Assembly (NCBI RefSeq): GCF_007655135.1
Contig: NC_045127.1
Coordinates: forward strand, 43,597,538 to 43,661,537
Source: Punica granatum
Lineage: Eukaryota > Streptophyta > Magnoliopsida > Myrtales > Lythraceae
DNA length: 64,000 nt
Direction of reading: 5' to 3'
Made by a program: the position numbers and the translations under genes. Shown here one piece after another: positions 47,068 to 60,300 of the stretch; the first letter of the stretch is position 1; every line of letters starts with the position of its first letter. Under the pieces are notes generated by a model. That model saw only the letters and a list, made by a program, of their open reading frames with translations. It was not told the origin of the DNA and did not search any database.

Positions 47068-48567
47068 TGTCGACGAGAGAGATCGCGGGTTTACTGAGTG
47101 AGGTCGGATCTGCCGGCAATGGAGGGGGGAGGAATGCGGTGGAAGGCGTCGGAGTTGAGGGATCCGCCGGGCTCCTGTTACTTACAGAGGCGGCCCAGCG
47201 TGTCGGTGCTGAGTTGGGTACATGTCTCGGTGAGCAGTGTGCTCATGCGGTGTTTCGCGCTTCTTGACTGAGCATCAGCTCGGTTGTTGTGACGAAGAAG
47301 GCGTTCTCCAGTCTCCACTCTCGACGAAAATGATAAAACTCGAATTAAAAATGAAAAAAGAGCAGCTCGTGACTAGGCCAAACCCGAGCAAGATTAAGCC
47401 CAGTCAATAGGTTTAAAACATCTGCACTATCGTCAAAAAAGGGAAAAGGATCACTGGAATTTTTATATCGGATGATTGTAATGGATTGGGATGTTTCTAC
47501 GTTGGGCCAGGTTTGGCTTGGCAAGCAGCTCGCTTCCGATGAGCGACGGAGGTCTTCCACCAGAAAATCAGGCATGAGAAACAGAAGGGCTCCCTTTAGA
47601 GTCATCTGATGTAGTTAGGACACAGAAGTGAAGATCCGATTAGACCTCGACGAAGAAATGTTAAAACATGCTTCTCGCTTCCAAACACAAGGTGTACCCG
47701 ATCTTGCAAGGACTACTACCCGCTTGAACATTGGTTTTCTGTGTCACAAGGTCCTAGTGTGTTTTGAATAGGTAAAGTTCGCCCTGCACTGCATCTCCTG
47801 CTTATACCTTACCCTGGACACAAATTTGGAAACCCAATTCCATGCGCATATTGTTGAATTTATAAAAAAAGATATCGGTATAGAAGTCACTTATTGTAAT
47901 TAAACTTTCCTTGTGCAACAGAATCAATATTCGAACTTATGTCAGTATAAACGGTTCAAAGACGGAACAGACGCATCCCAATGTTAGGAGCCAAGTTTGT
48001 GATGAACAATAAGGCAAGTAAAACTATAAAGCTATCAAAGAGATGAAGCTGCAGCTGAACTAAGGACATGAGCTCAGGAGTCCTATCCCATTCTCTGTTA
48101 AACATAGAAATCTCCATCATTTGACAATGAATTTCAGTAGGCATGTGTCCATTTCCAGTCCAGGACGACTAAATCATAACATGCCGATACAGTTTACTTG
48201 TTCATCATCCGGCCCTGAAAATGTTGACAATTCATATCCTCCATAGTCTTATCAGATAAAAACAAACATTATTGCACGAGTCACAAAACAACAGCCAATA
48301 AATGATATGATCCGCGCAGGAGCAATTACATGTGATCAAAGCTAACATAGGCTAACTTAAAAGTTTCATGCACAAATCAGCTCGTTATTCGACGTCGTCT
48401 AACTAAAAAGGTTGCCCAGTAAACTAACTTATGACTTCCATCTCTTCGACGTAATCCTATGGAAGAAATGTTCATCACCCATGAACTAGAGAAGCAATAT
48501 ACAGCAAGTCAGATGTGACAGACCCGGAGGCTTTGTAGCTCCATGATTGTACAGACTGAAAGGGATT
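47068..48567. other. RGXT upstream region and ABIL1 3' flank
   Basis: 1.5 kb between two genes transcribed in the same direction. No further gene is supported; frames at 47345-47605 and 47956-48144 lack family features. It should contain the RGXT promoter and leader (left) and the ABIL1 3' UTR (right). Confidence 0.5.
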
Positions 48568-51558
48568 CTATGACACAGGTGCCGCTTTCAGTTTCGGTGT
48601 TTTCGGTTTGGCAAAAAAGGCAGATAGCATGCTCCTACTGCGAGCTGGAGCATGAACAATTGCTCTTCTGTTCGGGTTATCAAATGACCTGAATGCTGTC
48701 AACTGTTTGGAGCCATCAAAGGAATCCTGCAAGAAAAGGATTGCTTATGAGCTACCTGGTGCTTTGATCAGGTACTTACACAGCTGTTTCTTCAATCTCT
48801 GTGATGATTTGTTTGCGAGCATATCAAAAACAAGAATCAACAGCAAGAAAAGGAGCAAAACAGTCTACATGGACACAGGCAAACGTATTCTCTTCAGGTA
48901 GAAAAGAAATTCTAGTTCATAGACTATATAGCAATCCATGTTCCCATAAATGCTCTTGAACGTACTCTTCTATGTATATCACAGCGTAAAGGAAGAATAA
49001 GCGGAGTCTCACAAATGAACGTTGAACAGCAGAAATTTCTTTTAAAGATTTTCAATTACCCTGCGTGGAGCACTGACCATAGTCATAAGGGCACCAGAAG
49101 CAGGAGGTCCAGTTCGCAATTGCATATGAGGTGCAGATGATATCACTCGTGAATTCTCTTCATCATCTGCACAGATGAGATTGTTCAAAACAAGTTGCTA
49201 TAATCATCTGCACCTATGAACTTGCAGGTATGAAAAAGACATACTCAGCAGATGAAAGACTTCAGGTGTTTTAGCAGAATCTTCAGTGCTGCTGCAAAAG
49301 AAAAGGAGGTCAAAACTCAAAGATCGACCCGTTTTTCTGCCATGATTTGTATACTAGCTGGTCATCTTACCTCGTTGGTACATTTTGACTCCCTTTCAAG
49401 GAAGACTTTGTTTCTGATGCTAAATGCCAGGAAAGAGTTTTTGCTGCAGGGGCACCTATTGCAAAAGGAGTAGTTTTGATAAACAAAATGCCAATTAGGA
49501 TAAAAAGGACAATCTTTAAACTGTGAAATCTATACCTGATGGCTGAAGACGAGATCGACCTTGAAGATGATTCTGTCGGACATCCTTCTGTATTTGAGGA
49601 CCGAAATGCACCTTCTTACTGACAGAATCTAGCTCACCATCCAAAAGATTACATATCAAGAACAAGCAAATGAAAGTATATGGAAAGTCCATCAATCTTC
49701 TGGATCCCTAGAGCAACAGTTAATCAGCAGCGAAGCTTACTTGGTAAAATATAGTGCTTATGATGCCGGGGAATAATGGCCAATAACTGCTGCTGCCGAA
49801 GCCCTTCTTTATCCGTATACGTTTGGCAAGTTAGAAATTGCTAAAATAGCAGTCAGTAAGCTCCACACCGTAGAATTGCTTTCCATGAAAAACTAGAGAG
49901 CTTGAACAGCAGCCCGAGTAAGGCCAAGAATGGTGGAGGATAAATGCTTGGGAAAGGTATTACCTGATTAAGACTGGTGACTTTAAGCTGCATAACTGTA
50001 ACATCTAGAGATTGTTGCTCTAGAAGGTCGGTTAATTTGTATGCCACAGTTCCTAGGTGATCAACGGCATTAACAAGGGCTCGTACAGCATAATCTTTAA
50101 GGTTGTCCAATACCCTTAAAAAATAATTCAAAGAATCAATTTTCAGATATAACCCACAAATTTTTTTGTCATGAATATAATTACTTAAGAATGTACCACT
50201 CCTAATATTAGATGGAGAATATTGGGAACCATCTCTTAGAACTAGCACATGCTTGCTCCTAAAGTTTCACTTCGTAAAGAAAACATGAACCTAGTTATAA
50301 AGGTCATGACTAAGCCATTAGCTGAAGAGGTCATCAATTTCAACAGCCAACATCGATAGTGTTTCTATATCTCTTGACCTCAAACATGTTCGCAAGCACT
50401 CAATAAGTTGTCTTAGCATCTTTTGGAAAACTATACCAACTTCAAGCAAGAATTGTCCCAGTAAAGCATCTCATCTTCTCTGTTTCTCTCACCAATACAA
50501 TTGTCTCTCACCAACCACCCACCAATACTAAGACAATGTTGGAACTGTTACATACTAATGTGAGGTTAAGATTGCAGCAGTTAAAAAGAAATTTTAAGAA
50601 TAAGAGGGAAATGCAAAATACATGCATAGATGCGATAATGCTACAAATCCACTCGTCTAGAGAGATTCTTTGGGATTTAGCGTTCAATTTCACTCTCCTT
50701 ATATATGACTGGCGATAGATTGAATTCCCTGGCTTCAAATGAACCAAACAATCATATGAAGGTAAGCATGCAGGAGATGACCTTCTAAAGCCTAAAACCA
50801 CAGTCAATTACTAAAAATAGATAAGCCCTTGCGAGTAATTGAGTCAGATAGATGAGACTGCAATCTCCCGAATTCTCAAACCCAAATGTGTCACAAAAAT
50901 TCGACAAGTTAATAGCTTAATTCAATGCAAATTCTCAGCTAAATGGAGTAGCTACAATAATATATTTCATACCACGTACGTACAACATCTACAATGCATC
51001 ACCATGGCATAGTAAGCAGTTTCAACAGAATCCCCTACTTAGTTTTCTACCTATGACAGAACAATAGGGACAAGTTGATATAGTTTCATCGAGAAAATAC
51101 GGACTTGATGAGTTAACAATTACAGTGAAGGCAGCTTACATCTGTTTCTGCTCACTATGAAGATACGACTTCTCGCAGTATTCCGCAGCAGAGTATAGTT
51201 GAGGCCGCAGATTCTTCAGCTCCTGAGAGGAAACCAATCAAGAGATGAAGCTAAAATTAATCATATCTAGCTCCGGAAAGGGCGACTTCCGGTTAAATTA
51301 AGTCCGAAATCGAAAAGTCAAACTGCCCAGCACAAAATTCCAGCAATCAAAACCGCCAAAACCTAATCACCTCAACACCAAGTAACCACCAGATCTAGCA
51401 CTCATCCCTACCAAATGCGAACTCAAATTCACATGCATTCCGACGAGATCGAACAGGAACATTACCTGCAGGGCCTTGACGAAGCCCTTGCTCCGCTCCA
51501 TCGACGCCTCGTCGAAGGTCATGGCCCGGTTCTCCGCCCTCGGCTGCTCCACCTCCAT
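48568..51558 (-). CDS. ABIL1: ABI-like protein, SCAR/WAVE complex subunit (ABIL1)
   Basis: Nine exons, assembled by splice consensus and homology: 51558-51466, 51222-51140, 50114-49964, 49840-49741, 49628-49536, 49455-49371, 49291-49245, 49166-49060 and 48726-48568, giving 305 residues. Several exons are very short (47-107 bp), so simple frame scanning misses most of the gene. Recognisable blocks in order: MTFDEASMERSKGFVKALQ, ELKNLRPQLYSAAEYCEKSY, LHSEQKQMVLDNLKDYAV, ALVNAVDHLGTVAYKLTDLL, LRQQQLLAIIPRHHKHYILP, KTLSWHLASETKSSLKG and the C-terminal RSMLSAFFAKPKTPKLKA. They match Arabidopsis ABIL1 (298 residues) along its length. Family role: Abi subunit of the SCAR/WAVE complex, which activates ARP2/3-driven actin branching in trichomes and pavement cells. 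The large intron 2 (50115-51139) shows no other gene. Confidence 0.93.
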
Positions 51559-53450
51559 GACTTCACAGCGACCAAATCGAATCAAAATCCAATGCGAGAA
51601 GCAGAACAGCCACAAATACGGAAAACGAATCAAACCCTAGCGCATTGAAACCGATCGCAGGTTAGGTTTTTGGTGGGGACGGATGAGCTAACTGGAGAGG
51701 GAATCTGGGGGAGGAGTGAGGATGAAGCAAAGCGGCATTGAAGGTAGGTGAGGGGAGTTGCCGAGTGGGAGTTAATGCGAAGGGAAAACGGTGGAGAACT
51801 TATTCTGGAAAACGGTTTCCAATTCTGTAGCGGATGGAGCGGTAGTTAATCCCACTTCCGCTGTGCTTTTTGCTTCAGGAACTGAAATTTAAAATAGCCG
51901 CAAAATTGTCCGTTTTCAGTTTGGCGGGAGGCGAAAGGACGCCCTTGTCCCTGGTTGGGTGGCGAAGTTACGGGCAGGTCCGGCGAAGCAGCTCGTCCGG
52001 GTGGGGGCATCTTGGGTAATTCATGTTGGCTGTAGCATCAGATTCTGCAACCCGCATGATGGGGGGAGTAGTTTATTATGGACATAATAATTTGTTCAAT
52101 TACTATGGTACGTGACCTAATTGGAGGATTTGGATTTGCATTTAGGGTTATGAATTGGATCTGTCTTTTTAAATCTTATCCAATCCTGGGGACAAATCCG
52201 AAATTCGAATAACAATTTCCGACATGGGATGGAAAGGCAGGTCTCACTAAAGGAAATCGAAAATCGCGGAGTCCTCCTCCTCCAAGAGCTATTTGTAGAT
52301 ATTAGATTCATGTATACTTAAGTTTGATCGTGTTTTCTATTTGTCTTCTTACCTCTTCCTCTGCCTGTACTAAATCTATATCTGATGATTTCTACTTTTG
52401 CATTTAAAAGAGAACGAAAGGCAAGTACGATCTGGAGAGGCGGCAAAATCTATTTAGGACGATTTCGATTTTGTTATCTCGACAGAGATCAATTTGCAAC
52501 GTTCAATGCCAACATAATACTAAAGTTTTTTTGGTTGGAAAAGACCAATACAACCTTATTCGACAGCTATTTATATTTAACATGTTTTAATAATTGTAAT
52601 CATCACTTTCACAATGTCAGTGGGAACAAACAGAATGAATGATGGGTTAATGATCCTCGAAGCACAAGTAGCAGTGAAAATCATGTGGGCCTTTACTTTT
52701 ACAAATTTTTGTTAATCTTTGGTAAAGTATGTTTAGAAACATAATAAAATCACGACTTGTAGTTTAACAGTTGATTTTCTTATGAATTACATTCGCGAAT
52801 TTATTACCAACTAAATTTGAACTTTTATGATTTTAGTTAATATTTTCGAGATTGGATTACAAATTATATAATAATTATAGATGACAAGAAATATGTAATA
52901 GTAATGAAAGATAGTTTTAATGCTTATCATATATCAAATAGTTGATTGTAGGTAAAAAAGCATTCCCTGGTGGAACATATTTACAATGACATATAAATTA
53001 TGCAAGTAATGGAGGAATATCTCAAAATCAAGTGAAATATAATTCGAAGAAAAAAAAATTAAAATATAAGATTATTATAATCTAATTTTCTCACTTTCAT
53101 AATTTTTAAATTTTTTTTTTTAGAAACTATACCGTTTTTTTACTTTAACAGTGTGCATGTTACTTTATCTAATTTAATACTGTAAAACTTCCACTAAACC
53201 TATAAACAATTTGGGTCATCTCTAACCTAAAAGCTTGAACTCATATATTAAGATATTTAATTTTTTATAAACTCTTGTATTTCTATTCAATATTCGGATG
53301 TGGGTTAAATCACTTTCAATAGCTATACTGATGCAAAATTTCATTGACCAAATGCTTTCTTCAAGCCATTGCCAAAATACCTATCTATATACAATATAGA
53401 CAAGCAAAGAGGAGGCAATGGAATGTGCTACATAAAATTAAGGGATTTTT
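51559..53450. other. ABIL1 promoter and AT-rich flank
   Basis: The first 300-400 bp should contain the ABIL1 leader and promoter. The rest is AT-rich with no supported gene. Confidence 0.45.
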
Positions 53451-53849
53451 ACGCCATATATTTCATAATTTTATCATTTTCTCAAATTTATTTCATGCTT
53501 TAAAAATTATCCAAAAAAGTTTACGATTTACATATTGTCCTAATCTATCATGGCGTCAATTTGTCCGTCAATAAAACGTACGTGGGCCTCAAACCTATCC
53601 CATGATTTTAATTTTTTCTCAATTCTATCTCATGGTTTTAATTTTTTTCTCAAATTTATCTAAGGCAAAAGGCTACAGTGACAAGGATGGACCCACTTAC
53701 GTTCCACATCAGCAACACAGTTAAAAATTGACGTACAAATTGACGCTGTAATAGATCTGGAACAACATAAAAATCATGAATCTTTTTGGATAATTTTTAA
53801 ATCATAGAATAAATTTGAAAAAAATATTAAATCATGACATATATGACGT
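53451..53849. mobile_element. MITE with long inverted repeats
   Basis: The first and last roughly 130 bp are inverted copies with scattered differences. They share ACGYCATATATKTCATRATTT at the edge, then CAAATTTATT, TTTAAAAATTATCCAAAAA and GCGTCAATTTGT. A ~35-bp internal unit (CTATCTCATGGTTTTAATTTT) is duplicated near 53595-53660. No target duplication could be fixed, so the superfamily is uncertain (MULE-derived is likely). Confidence 0.65.
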
Positions 53850-54262
53850 TACAATATCGTAAAATAAAGCAAGTTCAGGTGCCGTGATCTTTCAAGCTAT
53901 CCCCAATAAGGATAAGACAATCAATGCAATATTGTACCGTCAAGTTGTTCTTAGAAGCTGGAAAGACGTGCATCCATGTAAGGTTAAAAGCATATATTCA
54001 TAGTTTACGTGGGTGAATTTGATTATTGAGGGCTTGACAAAACTTCGTGTCAAATAAAAAAGGCTCCATTTTTTATTTTGTGTTCTATGATGAGGAAGTC
54101 AACTTGAGCGGAGAAGATCTTCATCAACTACAAGTCTGCAGCAAACAAGAACTACAAAGACATGGTCCTGGAACAGTGAGATTGTTTAACATCTGGAACC
54201 AAGTGAATCAATGTTATACAGGGATGAACAGGGAGATAATTTTATATTAAGTGGAGACTTAA

Positions 54263-54548
54263 GTTGTGCTTGATTACAACTTAATTAAATAAGCGTTTAA
54301 TGAATAGGAGAGGTCGAGAGACATGAAATATAATTATTCGATCTACTTAACCATTGAGTAAAAAATCACCTAATGAGTAAAGAAAAAAATTTGACTTGAT
54401 GAAATAAATTAATTTTCACTTATTGGTATTCTTTTTTAATAATAAAATATTTATTCATTACTATCATTTATCATTCATCACTTTTTTCTATACATTTCTA
54501 TCCTTAATCAATTTTTAATTATTATACACTTTATTTATCAAACACCAC
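54263..54548. mobile_element. Possible hAT-type MITE
   Basis: Ends GTTGTGCTTGATTA and, inverted, GTGGTGTTTGATAA share 10 of 14 bases and resemble hAT-MITE termini. No 8-bp duplication is visible, so this is tentative. Confidence 0.25.
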
Positions 54549-54826
54549 TGTAGGCTCCATTTGTTTCAATGAAATTATTTTACAGGAAAGTGATTTTTGT
54601 GTTTTCGGGTGCTTGGAGACTCAATATTCTTTCGTCAACCAAAAATTATTTTCGGTCAAAGCACATCTCAAAAGCAAAAGTGGGGAAAATGAATTCCCTT
54701 CAAAAATTTCAGAAAATAATGTTCCCACCGTCACCACTTTCTCTCTCACGCCATCCCTCTCTCTCCCTCAGACATAGTACTCAGAACTATGCCTCACTCG
54801 CCTCTTTGTTGTCCTCCTAACTGATC

Positions 54827-55266
54827 CGTTGGTAAAAATTCACCAAAAATATAATATCTCAAATCCGGACTAAGAAGGCAGTATCGCTTCTTGAAGATAG
54901 TCGATGTCTCCCACAATGTATAAGGAGATGTGCAACACTATCCCCGGAATTCAACTTAGCTTGGACTCGGATATATTCCCTAATGGTCTTGCACTAACCG
55001 ATAGGAACCGACTGCATCGTACCGATTTATATGAATGCTTAGAATATTCTTTTATCTATTAAGCCTTTCTCTCTTTCAAGCTTCTGTCTTTGTGGCTTCC
55101 ATTCCACACCTCTGTAAATCCTACGAAATGCCATTTATATAGTAGGATTATTCAAATTGAATTAATTAAACAATCATTCGAACTAATGATGAATCCATTA
55201 AGTAATCTTATCATTAGTTAATAAATTTATAATGAAAAAAATAGAAATAATTTAAATTATCCAACA
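54827..55266 (-). repeat. 3' LTR of the broken Copia element
   Basis: 440 bp. It shares with the right copy the ATCGCTTCTTGAAGATAGTC, TCTTGCACTAACCGATAGGA and AAGCCTTTCTCTCTTTCAAG blocks and the ATCCAACA end. Confidence 0.85.
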
Positions 55267-55278
55267 ATCCCCCACTAA
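55267..55278 (-). other. Polypurine tract of the broken Copia element
   Basis: On the minus strand AGTGGGGGAT runs directly into TGTTGGAT, the LTR start. Confidence 0.7.
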
Positions 55279-55769
55279 TTTAAAATTATTCTAGTTAATT
55301 TCTGAGCATTCCAGTAATGTGCATAAATGAAGATAGTTTTCGGCTTTGAACCTCCACATAGCACAACAAGATAAAATTTGCTGAAATACATAAGTAGCAT
55401 AAAGCTTTGAACTTGTGAACTTACACAAACAAATCTTGAGGTGCACGCATTATTTTACGGGTAATTGTACTTGTGAAGCTAAGCACTTTTATAATATCTG
55501 CTTAATCCCAATCATACTAAGTGCTCTAGAGGCCACCTGTAACTAGCTTCAACACTCATAAACGTGAATTTGTCAAGGGGAATCCTATCTTTTTTCAACT
55601 TGTAAGTTTACAAACTCATTAAGAGAAATAATTCTCACCCTCAATTTCAAAGGAAAAAAGAAAAAGAAAAAGATAGAAATAGAATTCAACCTCTATACAT
55701 TGACTTGTTCTTCCCATTGAGCCTGGAGACTAGGTTGACAGGGCATTGAACCTAGAGACATGTTGGATT

Positions 55770-58700
55770 CCAGTTAATTACAATACGACATCACACGTCT
55801 TAATCCCATTGCATTTGTTGTTTCAACAATCTTTTCTCTTTCAAGACCTTCCATCAAAGGATCGGCCAAATTTTGCTTTAGCTTCACATATTGGACTGCC
55901 ATGACTCCGTTGCAAATAAGACTTCTCACATGACTATGCCTCACACGAATGGATCTGGATTTTCCATTATAAATATTGCTATAACCCTTAATTATAGTAG
56001 CTTGATTATCAGAGTATACTGATATCACTGGCAACGGTTTATTCCATATTGGAATATTAACCAATATATTTCTCGGTCATTCGATTTCCTCTGCAATAAA
56101 GGAAAGAACTATAAGTTCAAATTCCATGATTATCAAAGTATACTGATATCATTGACATCGGTTCATGTCTGTTTCTTGGATTTCAAGCAACTGCTCCACC
56201 AGCCATTGTGAATATCCATCCACTGACAGAAGTATTATCATTAAGAGATGCATTCCATGATACATCACTGTATCCTTCTAACACAACAGGGTATTTCCCA
56301 TAAGTAATCCCACAATGCAAGGTAACCTTTCAAATACCTTAAACTCTCATTAATGCTTTCCAGTGTATTTCTTCGGGATTACTAGTATACATGCTCAATT
56401 GTCCAACAACATAGGTAATATCAGGTCGAGTGCAATGCATGACAACCATGAGACTGCCAATAATTTGAGAATATCACAACTGAGAAATGCACTTGCCTTC
56501 ATTTCTCTTTAGTTTCGCACTGGAATCAAAAGGAATTGGGGCAGCGTAATGATCAAATGTTCTCAGAACCTTCTCAATTTAATTTGATTGCGTAAGCACA
56601 ATCTTGTCATCACTTTTGATAAATTTGATTCCCAGAATTACATTGGCCTCACCCTAATCCTTCATGTCGAAATTCAACAAAAGAAATCTTTTAGTGTTCA
56701 CAACACTATCAAGGTATGTCCCAAAAATTAGCACGTCATCAACATATAAGCAAGTGATGATGCCAGCATTACCTTTGAACTTACTGTAAATGCATACATC
56801 CCGCACCATTGATCATGAAACCATTCTTTAATAGAACAATTCTGAATTTCTCATGCCATTGCTTTGGTGCATGTTTTAAACTATATATAGATTTGTTAAA
56901 TTTGCATACCTTATATTCATTGCCTAGTAAAACAAAATCCATTTGGATGCCCCATGTAAATTTCTTCACTTCTATCTGATGAACGACAAGGTTATGAATT
57001 GCAGATAATGATATTAATAATCTTACAGTTGAAATCCTTGCAACGAGAGCATAAGTATCAAAATAGTCAAATCTCTCGCGTTGCTTGAATCCTTCGGCTA
57101 CTAGCCGTACTTTATAAGTGTTTAACGACCCGTTAGGGCTGAACTTCTTTTTGAAGATCCACTTGCATCCAATTGGTTTGCACCCTACTAGTATATCAAC
57201 CAAAGTCCAAGTGTTATTAGATACAATATAATGAAGTTCATTATCAATCGCTTCCTTCAAAGAGCTGCATCAGGAGATATCATGGCATCTTGATATGTTA
57301 AGGATCATTCTCCATGATGCAAATAATCTGATTCATATCATAAAAATCAGGACCAAAATCCTTTGGAATATGTTTTCTCTTACTTTTTCGAAGTTCAACA
57401 CTCTTTGGAATGTCTACAGCTTTTCTTTTAACTCCAGGGAGACTATCCTCCCCCACAAATTCAAGCGTCCTTTTAAAGCGTCTTTATAAGAGGAAAAATA
57501 TGTTCAAGGAAATCAACATGTATAGAATCAACAATAGTATATGGAGGTAGAGATTCCAAGTTTAGGAAATGATATGCCTTACTATTCAAAGAGTATCCAA
57601 TGAACATGCAATCCATACCTCAAGGTCAAGCTTTAGAAACTTGCAAGTTCGGTAATTTCACTAGAGCAAGGCAACCCCAAACTTTGAAATATTCGAGATT
57701 TGGCTTCCTCCCTTTCCAAATTTCATATGGAGAGATATCTATTTTTCTCTACATAACTGAATTAAGAATATACCAAACAGACAAAAGAGCTTCTCCCCAT
57801 AAATTATCAGGAGATCCAGAACAAACAACCATAGTATTCACCATTTCTACTAAAGTTTTGCCTTTCCTTTCAACAATTCCATTTTGTTTTGGAGTTCTAA
57901 GAGCTGAAAATTCACATCAAATTCCATTTTCTCGAAAAAATTTAGTGAACTCTACATTTTGAGATTCATCACCACGATATGATAAAACAACTTTTAGTTT
58001 TGTGTCAAATAAAACTTCAACATCAGTCTTATATATTTTAAAAAAATAAAAAGCTTCATCATTTGTTCTGATAAGATAAACATAAGTGTACTAAAACGCA
58101 TCGTCAATCAAAGTGACAAAATAGCATTTCCCTCCTCCTTATAGGAAGCTAGTTATTTCACAAATATCTCTGTGCACTAGGTCAAGAATTTCGGAAGATC
58201 TTTGCACTCTTGAAAGATAACCTTGTGACCTAACATTTACTACATGAAATACACTTATTAGGTTCTATCAAGTTCTGTTTTATTGTTAGATGAGATTAGT
58301 CCAGGTTTAGTCCTATGATTTATGGTATTATAATTAATATGACCAAGCCTCACATGCCAAATATCAACAGAGGACATAATGTAAGCAGAAGTGGTTTCAT
58401 TTTTAGTATTGAGTTTAAACATCCCAAATACAGTATAGCCTTTCCAACAAAAACTCCATTTTTAGTTTGGACAAATTTGTCTGACTCAAAAACCATTTTG
58501 AATCTGTGCTTACTTAGCAAAGTACTCGATACAAGATTCTTCCTTATGTGAGGAACATGTAGGACATCTCTGAGAACCAGTTGTTTCCTTGATGTAAAAA
58601 TTAGCTCCACATAACCCTATCCTATAACTTTGGAAGATGATGAATTTCCCATAAACATGTGCATGCATATCACCATCTACTAGCTCATAGTTACTGAACA

Positions 58701-59680
58701 AATCATAGTTACAACAAATACGACTGGCGATATACCAATCAATGGCTATATCAACAATATTGACTTCCGTCACTATAGCCACAAAACATCATCGTCTCCC
58801 TTTATCTTTGAAGTTATTGCTGCCATTTCTCTTGCAACAATATTTGGCTATGTGTCCGGGTTTCTTACAAAAAAAATAAACCTTTGGATTTCCTTACCCG
58901 TGATAGGTTCTTTCTTCTCGAGTTTTGGCCCTTCCTTTTGGAATCTTTCTTGACATGCCCCTTCTTCCACCCCCGCTTGTGTTTTGCCACATTGGCATTA
59001 ACTGCAAGCTCAATTTTTAGATTCTGATTTCTAGACTCCTCCTCTACTCTCAAATGATACATCAGGTAGTCAATGGTCAAATCTTTAATCCTATGCATGA
59101 GCTTGGTCCTATAGTCATGCCAAGAAGTGGGCAATTTAGAAATAATAGCATTAACATGGGATGTTTCATCAAGTTTGAGACCGGATGAGGTGATGTCGAG
59201 ATTGAGTCAACAATCTTCTAAAACTCTTGGATTTGCTTAATGATCGGTTTTCCATATTCAAGCTTGTATTCCATGTAATTGCTTACATGAAACTTCTTGC
59301 TACCCCTCTTCCGCAAGGTAGACATTTTCTAGTGAATCCTAGAGATCCTTGGCTTGCTTTTTTTCCTTCAAATAGACATCCTAAAAGCGATCAAATAAAG
59401 AGTTGAGGATATGATGATGACAGGAGTAGTCATCATCGATCCATTTCTAGATCGCAACATCAACTTCAACAATATCGTCTGGAGTGGCATCGAGCAAAAA
59501 AGGCTTCTTTGGACACGGCTCCACGAGCACATAGTCAACCTTCAGTTGCTTCAACACGAATGCCATCTTCTCTTCCCAGCAATGAAAATTGCTTTCATTG
59601 AAACGAGTAATCTTAGCATGAATTAGTCTGAGCAAAATCGAAGCAGCAGCGAAAATCGACATCGGAGTAGACATATCTTC
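55770..59680 (-). pseudogene. Degenerate Copia gag-pol
   Basis: The pieces read from high to low coordinates. A gag start at 59447-59650 contains FNESNFHCWEEKMAFVLKQLKV. A gag tail and zinc-knuckle area lie at 58800-59134, with a pre-integrase/protease-side fragment (VLRDVLHVPHIRKNLVSSTLLS) near 58350-58610. Reverse transcriptase lies at 56781-57260 (NNTWTLVD, CKWIFKKKF, APKQWHEKF). An intact-looking YVDD codes at 56735-56746 in another frame. The RNase H end lies at 55774-56064 (SVYSDNQATI, HSHVRSLI). Stops and frameshifts separate the pieces. Confidence 0.88.
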
Positions 59681-59684
59681 AAAT

Positions 59685-60055
59685 TGTCGGTAAAAATACA
59701 CCAAAAAATATAATATTTCAAATCCGGGTTAATTGGTGCGGTATCGCTTCTTGAAGATAGTCGATGGCTCCCACAATGTGCAACACTATTCCCTGGATTT
59801 AACTTAGCTCCAACTCGAATCAGTTCCCTAACAGTCTTGCACTAACCGATAGGAATCAAGTACTTCGTACTCGTTTATATGAATGCTCACAATATTCTCT
59901 TATCTATTAAGCCTTTCTCTCTTTCAAGCTTTTGTCTTTGTGGCTTCAAATTGAATTTAATTAAACAATCATTAGTAACGAATGATGAACCCATTAAGTA
60001 ATCTTATCTTTAATTAATAAATTTATAATGAAAAAAATAGAAATAATATCCAACA
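59685..60055 (-). repeat. 5' LTR of the broken Copia element
   Basis: 371 bp, related to 54827-55266 but missing about 70 bp that in the left copy contains CATTCCACACCTCTGTAAAT. It is followed on the minus strand by ATTTGAAGATATG instead of a primer site. Confidence 0.82.
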
Positions 60056-60300
60056 GGATCTGCAAGGGGAACCTTTGCGGGCGACCATCAACCGCGTCGG
60101 CAACTTATCAGCGACCTCACCGATGGGGCTGGCTGTGGCTGACAAAGCCCCAACCTAGACCTTTACTTTTTTTTTTTTTTACCGCACTCTTGATTTGGGA
60201 GTTGAAGGCAATGCTAACAACAACACCGCAATGAGCCCACTGAAGATCGCAAAGACCTCCGATGACCTTGCTCCTGTATTGTAATTTAGATTAGTGTATA
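60056..60300. other. Moderately GC-rich island of unknown origin
   Basis: A short GC-richer stretch between the broken Copia and AT-rich DNA, with a 68-codon plus-strand frame and no recognisable family. A poly-T run interrupts it at about 60165-60180. Confidence 0.3.

Larger units (their letters stand above)
54827..60055 (-). mobile_element. Old, broken Copia retrotransposon on the minus strand
   Basis: Related direct repeats at 54827-55266 and 59685-60055 act as LTRs (TGTTGG..CCAACA type). Between them lie minus-strand remains of gag, integrase, reverse transcriptase and RNase H in Copia order. A polypurine tract (AGTGGGGGAT on the minus strand) adjoins the left LTR. Flanks tgatc (left) and ggatc (right) are consistent with a mutated 5-bp duplication. 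The right LTR lacks about 70 bp present in the left. The frame is broken repeatedly and the primer site is missing, so the element is dead. Confidence 0.88.

Noticed and set aside
46598..47119. GC-rich 173- and 165-codon frames on both strands over RGXT exon 1
   Set aside because: They are shadows of the true RGXT exon, which has clear family homology, a membrane anchor and a matching splice donor.
54047..54250. 67-codon plus-strand frame near 54.1 kb
   Set aside because: No family resemblance, no splice partners and AT-rich context.
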